From positions 5,094 to 13,064 of the forward strand of contig JADFXS010000056.1 of the NCBI GenBank assembly GCA_015233515.1: a stretch of DNA of 7,971 bases, given 5' to 3'. The DNA is from Deltaproteobacteria bacterium (GTDB lineage Bacteria; Desulfobacterota; Desulfarculia; Adiutricales; JAGVGV01). The notes beneath the pieces are model-generated. The model saw only the letters and a list, made by a program, of their open reading frames with translations. It made no database searches and was not told the DNA's origin. The translations under genes were made by a program, and so were the position numbers. The first letter of the stretch is position 1; each line of letters opens with the position of its first letter. Shown here one piece after another: positions 1-5,468 of this stretch.

Positions 1-1
1 C

Positions 2-628
2 ACCACCGGACCGTTGAACAACCTGGCTGACTGGATGGAGAACTGTCCGGAGACCGTCAAACGGCTCCGGGAGATCATCAGCATGGGCGGAGTCTTTTTC
101 CAGGCCGGCAACAGGAGCCAGGCCGCGGAGTTCAACATCCACGCCAATCCGGCCGCGGCTCGACGGGTCGTGGAATTTTGCCGGGCTCCGACATCATCCG
201 GGATATATGAGTGGCGGGAAACATTGCCTCTGACGTTTGTCGGCCTGGATGTAACTCACCAGGTTCGTTTCCGCCGAGAAATATTGAATGAATTGCTCAA
301 TTCCGGCGGCCGATCGGAACATTTGAGTTTCATCAGGGACATCACCCGATTTTACATGGATTTTTATTATCGCAATGAAGGCCTGGACGGATGCTATTTG
401 CATGACCCCTTGGCGGTGGCCTATGTCGTTGATCCGACCTTATGCCAGGCGGAACAATATATCGTCGAAGTCGAAGACCGCGGTGACTTTACCAAGGGTA
501 TGACCGTGGCCGACTATCGCCCGACCAGATTATTCAAGGATAAGATGAAAGAAGTCACTTGGGTTTGCTACAAGGTTCAGTCCAGACGCTTTGAAGAGAT
601 GTTTGTCGATCGAGTTTTGAAAGTCTAG
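2..628 (+). CDS. Inosine/uridine-preferring nucleoside hydrolase, C-terminal two thirds (5' partial)
   Basis: Enzymes of this family hydrolyse the N-glycosidic bond of ribonucleosides, giving free base and ribose for salvage; they are usually cytosolic. The frame is open to the window edge. The TTG at 14 is not a real start, because the codons before it already read TTGP of the family block GPLTNLA (here GPLNNLA, so the usual Thr, whose backbone binds calcium in the Crithidia enzyme, is Asn). Next comes MGG...GNRSQAAEFNIHANP, where the Glu and Asn at 128-136 match the ribose-binding EFN motif, then LPLTFVGLDVTHQV, and finally LHDPLAVA with the catalytic-type His-Asp pair at 401-406. About 208 residues are present, against roughly 310 in full-length members. 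The C-terminus is complete and looks intact. Substrate preference cannot be read from this. It probably has no role in the CRISPR system; the next gene on the same strand is a decayed CYTH gene. Confidence 0.88.
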   Translation, partial: TTGPLNNLADWMENCPETVKRLREIISMGGVFFQAGNRSQAAEFNIHANPAAARRVVEFCRAPTSSGIYEWRETLPLTFVGLDVTHQVRFRREILNELLNSGGRSEHLSFIRDITRFYMDFYYRNEGLDGCYLHDPLAVAYVVDPTLCQAEQYIVEVEDRGDFTKGMTVADYRPTRLFKDKMKEVTWVCYKVQSRRFEEMFVDRVLKV

Positions 629-704
629 GTGGATTTTAGCGGTCGAGGTTTATTGAATATGCAGGCGAGCGCGGTCCCGGTAGCTCGCTGCGGGGGGCTT
701 CAAT

Positions 705-1330
705 ATGAACCTGGAGATTGAAAGCAATTTACTATCCCGCCGGAAAAATTTGAGGCCATTTTAAGCTTGACGTAATTTAGCCTGGAATATAGAGTGAATT
801 AGTGGGATCAGATTCAATTACTTGACAATTATTTGGACTTCACGGCGCTGTCTCTCTTGCGTTTAGGTGCGTCATTGCGCTAGAAACAAAGGGGAAAGCT
901 CAAGACAACCCTAAAATTCGGCCGGACTACGGAAGAAGCCTGGATGATCAGGTCCGAAGGGGAAAGGGATGCCCGGCCGGAAACCTTCCAAGCCTTGCTG
1001 GAAAGCGGCAAGCGGCCGACCTTTTTCACGGACTTATATGATAATCCTGGGGCGGTTTTGAACGGCTTGGGGCTCCGTCCAGTTTGGGAAGTTATCAGCC
1101 GCCGGCGTGCCGCCGGGGTTTTTCGCCGCGGACAGGAAGCCGAAGGACCGGTTGTGGAGCTAACCTTGGACGGCTTCCAATTCCATCGGGATGATGTCAC
1201 CGCCGATTTCACCGGCTCGGAAGCGGAAATTAAAGGCGCCGGAACGATAGCGGACCTGGACCGGGTGGTTGACCGCCTTAAGACCTTTTGTCCCAGCCTC
1301 CGCCCGGATAACCAGAGCAAATATGAATAG
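705..1330 (+). pseudogene. CYTH-domain (triphosphate tunnel) protein, degraded by a frameshift and three stops
   Basis: CYTH proteins form a beta tunnel that binds triphosphate or polyphosphate-like substrates; class IV adenylate cyclases and thiamine triphosphatases belong here. The remnant starts at ATG 705 with MNLEIESNLL, a typical CYTH start, behind a G-rich stretch at 692-697. The reading then continues one frame over from about 737 as PPEKFEAILSLT. From there one single frame runs to the TAG at 1328-1330, broken by TAA at 773-775, TAG at 800-802 and TAG at 881-883. Across the last stop the frame still reads LDNYLDFTALSLLRLGASLR, then KQRGKLKTTLKFG, which fits the family pattern of YxDTxxxxLxxxGxxLRxR followed by LTLK. 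Later parts are WMIRSEGER, LGLRPVWEVISRRR and VELTLDG...EAEIKGAGT. The longest open piece (ATG 944 to 1330, 128 residues) lacks the N-terminal strands, so it is unlikely to be a working enzyme. All three stops are one C-to-T change away from Gln codons. Stop readthrough is an unlikely alternative, because the frameshift also has to be explained. Confidence 0.82.
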
Positions 1331-1477
1331 GGGATGAGGATGCTAACGGGCGGCTGAGGAATAAATTGTAATTGTGCGCTTGATGTAATTTTAAACTGTA
1401 TAAAATCGGATATTTTTAACATTGACCTCAAACTATAAACCACTGTCTGTCTGTGGCGTTGCTTGAGGAGACACTCC
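1331..1477. promoter_or_regulatory. A+T-rich upstream region of the cas operon; probable promoter region, no clear boxes
   Basis: This 147-base stretch between the CYTH remnant and cas10 is the only non-coding space upstream of the operon, so the operon promoter should lie here or inside the remnant. It holds TATAAA at 1399-1404 and at 1434-1439, TTGATG at 1380-1385 and TTGACC at 1422-1427. None of these pair with a normal 16-18 base spacing: TTGATG to the first TATAAA is 13 bases and TTGACC to the second is 6. I therefore do not call a defined sigma-70 promoter. There is no CRISPR repeat or clear inverted repeat here. A short tandem CTGT run lies at about 1443-1453. Confidence 0.35.
1465..1470 (+). 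promoter_or_regulatory. Ribosome binding site of cas10 (decides the start)
   Basis: GAGGAG sits 7 bases before ATG 1478. The longer reading from TTG 1463 would put this site inside the gene and add five residues (MRRHS) with no homology value, so ATG 1478 is the start. Confidence 0.8.
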
Positions 1478-3112
1478 ATGTTTTTCGTCTGTTTGGACAG
1501 TAACAAAACACAGGATTATGTTTTTTCTTCAGCACGGTTACGGGGAATTCGTAATGCCAGTCGCCTACTGGAGGATGCTGATCGATCCGCCGAGCAACTG
1601 ATAACGCTTCATCATGGACGTTGTATCAGAGCCTTGGGAGCAGTGATCATAGCTGAATTCGATTCCGATGATGACGCATCGAAATTTGTATCGGAAGCCA
1701 TGGGCACTTATCGTCGACATGGTATTAGCATTGAGGCGGCTAAGATCGAAATTAATAAACCAACAGGTCTAAATTTTTATAAAGACGTTATTACTAAGTT
1801 ACTGCGGGATCTGAGGAAGAAAAAAGACAGCCCGAAAAGCATACAGCCAAACCCACCGAGTACCATCCTGGCTGCCAACTGCGAATTATCCGGCCTTGGT
1901 TCGGCCAATCAACTGGTCAAGCGCGGACCCGAGGTGTGGAGAGCATCATCGATTGAATATAAAAAATGGACCTTACGCGAAGAAGATGAACAGGCGATAA
2001 CGATCCTTCAAAATGTTAGCTCGAAATGGGGCGTAGACTCGGGGGAACTTACCTTTGGATTTCCCAAAACAGAGGAAGGTATTGTCGGCTGGAACACGGA
2101 AGACCTGGAAGACACCAAAGCCAAGCCGGGAAGTTCCGAAGCCCGATTATTGGGCATGATTTTCGCCGACGTCAACGGTTTAGGTGACTTGTTGCCGGAA
2201 ATTGCTGCTGACAAAAATATTTATAAATCCTTTGCGCACGACTTGCGGCAATGCCTGTTTGACAGTGTGGCCCAAGGGGTGGCCGAGGTTTTCCGGCAAG
2301 CCATGCAGGTACGAACCAAAACAGCCTCACACAACTTAGCCCTACCGTTCAGGTTACTTTATCTTGGCGGTGACGATCTCTGCTTTCTGGTCCTGGGGGC
2401 TTACGCCCTACCTCTAATTCATGAAATAATATCAAACTTTGAGCAACGTACCGAACAATTAATAGAATGTGTTCAGAATGAGCTACCTCAAGCGACTTTG
2501 CCTTCTCATTTGACTTTATCCGCCGGGGTGGTTTTGGCGCCTTATAAATATCCAATTTTGTTGTTTCGGCAACTTGGCTTGGAACTGGAAGCACACGCCA
2601 AATTGTGTGGCCGGGCATGGGCAAAACTCCACTCTCGATTAACCGGCACAGAAATATATCCACCAAGTTTAGTGGATTACTATCTAGTTAAAAATAATGC
2701 GGCAGGGGGTTTGGACCAGGTCCGGACGGTTCTAAAAAAGAACGATGTCGATTTATTCGGTGGGCCTTATTGGGCTGGGCTGACCTCTCCAGACAATAAC
2801 AAAAGATTTGAGGGCCTTCCAAAATTATTGAGCGTCGCGGAATCCCTCGCGGATTTTTCCGCCGGCCGAAAATTAAAATTGCTGCCAGCGATTTTAAGTG
2901 GAGACAATGCGCAGCTTCTCTACCAGGATTGGTGGGATCATCTGGATAAGGGCCAACAAGTTATCACCTGGCAAACGGTTTTAAATACGTTGAACCTGCC
3001 AAACGGACGTGATTTGTTGCCGATTGGACCTAATAATATGACCACTATTTTGGACGCCTTGGATATGATTCCCTTGGAGGAACTACGACAGCGTTGGGAG
3101 AAACAACTATGA
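1478..3112 (+). CDS. cas10: Cas10, type III-D, without HD domain, cyclase motif intact
   Basis: Large subunit of a type III effector complex. On binding target RNA, Cas10 proteins of this kind turn ATP into cyclic oligoadenylate, a second messenger for accessory effectors. The 544-residue chain begins directly with the first palm domain (FVCLDSNKTQDYVFSSARLRGIRNASRLL, residues 3-31), with no room for an N-terminal HD nuclease; lack of HD is typical of type III-D. The usual zinc finger between the palms is degenerate: at 134-143 the chain reads NCELSGLGSA, where a CxxCG type motif would be expected and only Cys135 remains. Palm 2 starts with FADVNGLGDLL (residues 229-239, Asp231 a likely metal ligand) and carries GGDD at residues 297-300 (bases 2366-2377). 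SAGVVLAPYKYPI (348-360) and the helix ending in EAHAK (371-375) also follow the family pattern. A C-terminal helical part of about 150 residues follows. The stop overlaps the next start as ATGA. I expect cyclase activity but no DNA cleavage. Confidence 0.92.
   Translation: MFFVCLDSNKTQDYVFSSARLRGIRNASRLLEDADRSAEQLITLHHGRCIRALGAVIIAEFDSDDDASKFVSEAMGTYRRHGISIEAAKIEINKPTGLNFYKDVITKLLRDLRKKKDSPKSIQPNPPSTILAANCELSGLGSANQLVKRGPEVWRASSIEYKKWTLREEDEQAITILQNVSSKWGVDSGELTFGFPKTEEGIVGWNTEDLEDTKAKPGSSEARLLGMIFADVNGLGDLLPEIAADKNIYKSFAHDLRQCLFDSVAQGVAEVFRQAMQVRTKTASHNLALPFRLLYLGGDDLCFLVLGAYALPLIHEIISNFEQRTEQLIECVQNELPQATLPSHLTLSAGVVLAPYKYPILLFRQLGLELEAHAKLCGRAWAKLHSRLTGTEIYPPSLVDYYLVKNNAAGGLDQVRTVLKKNDVDLFGGPYWAGLTSPDNNKRFEGLPKLLSVAESLADFSAGRKLKLLPAILSGDNAQLLYQDWWDHLDKGQQVITWQTVLNTLNLPNGRDLLPIGPNNMTTILDALDMIPLEELRQRWEKQL
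3096..3100 (+). promoter_or_regulatory. Ribosome binding site of cas7 (decides the start)
   Basis: GGGAG lies 8 bases before ATG 3109. This favours the ATG that overlaps the cas10 stop over the TTG at 3094, which would lie upstream of its own binding site. Confidence 0.7.
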
Positions 3113-3822
3113 CCATCAGCTATGCCCTGGACGTGAAAGCGCCTCTAATGGTAAGCGATGGAGCCAGCGCCGGCGGTCCATTTGATCGTCTAACCGTGTT
3201 GGAGAACGATCTCCCGTATGTCCCGGCTAGCTCCATCCGGGGGTGCGTGAAGGCGACTTTAAAAAAACTGATTTCCGACGCCCTCGGTCGATGGCCTAAG
3301 TTATGGACCTGTCATAATGGAGACAGCGCCTGTTCATCGCAAGCTTCCATAGACCAAAGATGTCCTCTATGCCGAATTTTCGGTGCACCCGGAAGTATCC
3401 AGCGAGGGTTCACTTTTTCCGGGGCTTATTACTCTAACGAGGCTCGACTTCATATTGAACAGGCCTTTCCAGGGCGCCAGGCAATAACCGTCAATATAGT
3501 GCGTCGTGTCAGGAATAAATATGATGTTCACCTCAGGCGAGCCAGAGAAGACCATCTTTTCGTGGATGGTGTCGCCGCTTTCATGTCCAGCCTGTCCGGG
3601 ACCATCCAGGAATCTCCAGTTCACGCTTCTTATCCTGCCGACATCAGGGATTTTGATTTGTCTTTCCTTCTGCTGGGCCTACGACTGACGACCAGATTAG
3701 GCGCCGGTCGAAACCGTGGTTACGGTTATGCCAATTTTGTTCTATCGCAACCTATGGATTGGCAGAACAAAATAAAGTTTTTTACCGATAGCTGGAACAC
3801 CGGCATAGCGGGAGGAAGCTGA
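3109..3822 (+). CDS. cas7: Cas7 (Csm3-like RAMP) backbone subunit, type III-D
   Basis: RAMP-fold protein that should bind the crRNA spacer and cut target RNA. Of its 237 residues, 8-24 form the first strand and loop. Then comes FDRLTVLENDLPYVPASSIRGCVKATL (25-51), which matches the Csm3 block ending in PYIPGSSLKG. Asp26 (bases 3184-3186) falls where the catalytic Asp of Csm3 lies and is the candidate cleavage residue. An insertion at 68-88 has four cysteines spaced CX6CX9CX2C (Cys68, 75, 85, 88), ending CPLCRIFG, a likely zinc site. The segment RRVRNKYDVHLRRAREDHLF is the thumb-like region, and RLGAGRNRGYGYANF (196-210) is the C-terminal glycine-rich loop of RAMP proteins. Start ATG 3109 overlaps the cas10 stop by four bases, so translation is probably coupled. 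One base separates its stop from csx10. Identification as Cas7 is firm; cleavage activity is inferred from the Asp alone. Confidence 0.88.
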   Translation: MTISYALDVKAPLMVSDGASAGGPFDRLTVLENDLPYVPASSIRGCVKATLKKLISDALGRWPKLWTCHNGDSACSSQASIDQRCPLCRIFGAPGSIQRGFTFSGAYYSNEARLHIEQAFPGRQAITVNIVRRVRNKYDVHLRRAREDHLFVDGVAAFMSSLSGTIQESPVHASYPADIRDFDLSFLLLGLRLTTRLGAGRNRGYGYANFVLSQPMDWQNKIKFFTDSWNTGIAGGS

Positions 3823-3823
3823 G

Positions 3824-4993
3824 ATGTGGACTTACTTGGTAACAGCTAAAGTGCTGGACGAAGTCTGTTTGGCTAAACGCGGCTCCGCCGGAAATATTTA
3901 CTACTCTTTTGACTATATACCTGGAACAGCTTGGTGGGCGGCCCTGGCCGCTGCTAGTGGTATTCAAGCGGGACAAGAACCTAGCTCTGAGTTTAAACAG
4001 GTTTTTTATTCCGGTGACATTATATTCAGCCACCTGTATCCACTTGAAAGTTCAAGCAATAGCCGGGCGTTACCTCTGCCTTCATCAGCCCGCACTAGAA
4101 AAAGCCGGCCAGGATTCCTAAATAGCCCTGAAATATATGGGGAAATGACCAATGACTTACGCGAATCGGTTTATCCTCAGGGAGTATGGGACTGGCTTAA
4201 TGACGGCCATCCTTCTACCTATAAAGGTGATTGGCAACCATTCACCGGATGGTATGTGCTCAAGACTATAAATACCAATGGTGACATAAAAGTGGCTAGC
4301 CATTCTATTCTGCGGGGACACACCGATATTTCCGGACCTAGCGGAACATCTTCTCAAGGGTTATTATTTCTGCGCCAAAATATTACTCGCGATCAGAGAT
4401 TTCAGGGGTATCTCCGCATCATGACTCAGGAAGCTTACGATGCCCTTTTATCTTTTTTCAACCCTGATGACTTCAATGACACGCCCTTAATAATTTCCGT
4501 GGGCCGTCAACCTGGTGCTGTATCGTTACGTTTTGAAGCATGGGAAGATGCTCTGCCATGGCGGACGCAGCCCACGGCCGATGAGGGGGATCTGGCCACT
4601 TTGACGGTAACGTTTTTATCCGACACTATCCTGTTGGATCAGCGGCTCCGGGCCTATTCCTACCTGCCCGCGGATGAAATAGCAAAGATTTTAGGAACAG
4701 GTGTCATGGTTGACGGCCCTCAGGTTGGCTTTTCCGCCTTTCGTCAAATTAGTGGATGGAATGGGGCTTATGGACGTCCGAAAGAGATTGACCTGTCCAT
4801 TGCCGCCGGAAGCGCTTTTAATTACATTATAGAATGGCCGTCAGGTTTAAGTCGAGCAGACAAGACCAACCTTCTGCAGTCTTGGCAAAATCGAGGGATA
4901 GGTTGGCGTCGCGCGGAAGGGTACGGGGAAATATACATCAATAATCCATTTCACGATAAATTCAGCCAGGAGCCCGACAATGGTCATGAATGA
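3824..4993 (+). CDS. csx10: Csx10, the Cas5-type RAMP subunit of type III-D
   Basis: Csx10 is the marker RAMP protein of subtype III-D and takes the Cas5 (Csm4/Cmr3) place, holding the 5' handle of the crRNA and contacting Cas10. The 389-residue chain has FDYIPGTAWWAALAAA (29-44), the first RAMP strand-helix block. Next comes SHSILRGHTDISGP with SQGLLFLRQNI (159-187), then GWNGAYGRPKEIDLSIAAGSAFNYI (311-335), which follows the Csx10 pattern of Gly-Trp-Asn, a Pro-Lys/Arg and AxxAGS. The C-terminal glycine loop RGIGWRRAEGYGEIYIN lies at 357-373. The length suits two RAMP-like folds in one chain. The first glycine loop, at 226-231 (VGRQPG), is weak. GGAGG at 3811-3815, 8 bases before ATG 3824, supports the start. 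The 3' end overlaps the next gene by 14 bases. The family call is from motifs read by eye, not from a profile search. Confidence 0.82.
   Translation: MWTYLVTAKVLDEVCLAKRGSAGNIYYSFDYIPGTAWWAALAAASGIQAGQEPSSEFKQVFYSGDIIFSHLYPLESSSNSRALPLPSSARTRKSRPGFLNSPEIYGEMTNDLRESVYPQGVWDWLNDGHPSTYKGDWQPFTGWYVLKTINTNGDIKVASHSILRGHTDISGPSGTSSQGLLFLRQNITRDQRFQGYLRIMTQEAYDALLSFFNPDDFNDTPLIISVGRQPGAVSLRFEAWEDALPWRTQPTADEGDLATLTVTFLSDTILLDQRLRAYSYLPADEIAKILGTGVMVDGPQVGFSAFRQISGWNGAYGRPKEIDLSIAAGSAFNYIIEWPSGLSRADKTNLLQSWQNRGIGWRRAEGYGEIYINNPFHDKFSQEPDNGHE
4968..4972 (+). promoter_or_regulatory. Ribosome binding site of the Cas11-like gene, inside csx10
   Basis: AGGAG lies within the csx10 coding sequence, 7 bases before ATG 4980. 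The second ATG at 4986 would be 13 bases away, so 4980 is the better start. Confidence 0.65.
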
Positions 4994-5468
4994 AGCCTTT
5001 TTTCGCCGAGCCAAGGCCGACATTGAAAGAAGCATTCTTACTCAGGCCAATCCGCGGGAATATTTCGATTTGACGTTCGCCAGCAACGTCGCGCTCATGA
5101 ATAAATTTTTTGATATCTGCAAGGCCGGCCCCAAGGTCCCTTTCCTGGAAATGGTTCAACGCGAATCTCGGGTCAAAAAATGGGTGGACTTTCTAAAACA
5201 TGAACAAACGCGGGCCCATTCAAAATGGAACTCCTCCCAATTAAGCGGACTGCCGGATAGGATTACTAGCTGGTTTGATTCTCTTCAGGCGCCAGATTTG
5301 GCAAATTGCCTAGATTTGATCGTAAGAATGGTGAGCATTGAGATTATCGCCAAGTTAACAAGCGTCGTTCCGGATGCTTGTTTGAATCTTGAGCCTCCAG
5401 AACGGATCAGACTGGGATTACGCGCCTTCCGGACCATGACATGGCGCTTACGGTCAGGAGTTTTATGA
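4980..5468 (+). CDS. Small helical protein, probable Cas11 (Csm2-like) small subunit
   Basis: I do not recognise the 162-residue sequence directly. It looks almost wholly alpha-helical: likely helices at about 4-20, 28-48, 53-80, 92-103, 106-130 and 140-158. It has no signal peptide, membrane segment or catalytic motif, and is rich in Arg and Lys, as in RAKADIERS (10-18), RVKKWVDFLKHEQTRAHSK (64-82) and RIRLGLRAFRTMTWRLR (142-158). Size, helix content and basic character fit a Cas11 small subunit, which stacks along the crRNA and target in type III complexes. No other gene of the window fills this role. Its place, right after csx10 with a 14-base overlap, matches the position of the Cas11 domain in the Cas7-Cas5-Cas11 fusion of type III-Dv. 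Its stop is overlapped by the start of the double Cas7. Being a real gene is near certain from the packing; the Cas11 role is inference. Confidence 0.6.
   Translation: MVMNEAFFRRAKADIERSILTQANPREYFDLTFASNVALMNKFFDICKAGPKVPFLEMVQRESRVKKWVDFLKHEQTRAHSKWNSSQLSGLPDRITSWFDSLQAPDLANCLDLIVRMVSIEIIAKLTSVVPDACLNLEPPERIRLGLRAFRTMTWRLRSGVL
5456..5460 (+). promoter_or_regulatory. Ribosome binding site of the double cas7
   Basis: AGGAG lies 4 bases before ATG 5465 and 7 bases before ATG 5468. The other genes here use 7-8 bases, so 5468 is preferred; 5465 would only add one Met. The ATG at 5441 lies upstream of this site and inside the previous gene, and is unlikely. Confidence 0.65.

Noticed and set aside
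661..691. Hairpin with stem GCGAGC (665-670) and GCTCGC (683-688), as a terminator after the nucleoside hydrolase gene
   Set aside because: The stem is short with a 12-base loop and is followed by a G-run rather than a T-run, so it is not an intrinsic terminator.
822..850. Perfect TTGACA box at 822-827 that could be a promoter -35 element
   Set aside because: There is no -10-like sequence 16-18 bases downstream (the place reads GCGCTG), and the box is part of the CYTH coding remnant.
773..883. Stop readthrough or recoding of the TAA and TAG codons in the CYTH gene
   Set aside because: Both stop types occur as well as a frameshift, and TAG and TAA also end genes normally here (628 and 7758). 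Decay is simpler.
1441..1456. CTGT tandem run as part of a CRISPR leader or repeat
   Set aside because: It is only a three-unit 4-base run with no longer direct repeat or spacer pattern. No CRISPR array was found anywhere in the window.
880..1506. A 208-codon open frame on the - strand
   Set aside because: It lies opposite the CYTH remnant and runs through the A+T-rich gap into cas10. Its low-complexity Ser/Arg/Pro protein has no recognisable motif, while the + strand carries clear CYTH homology.
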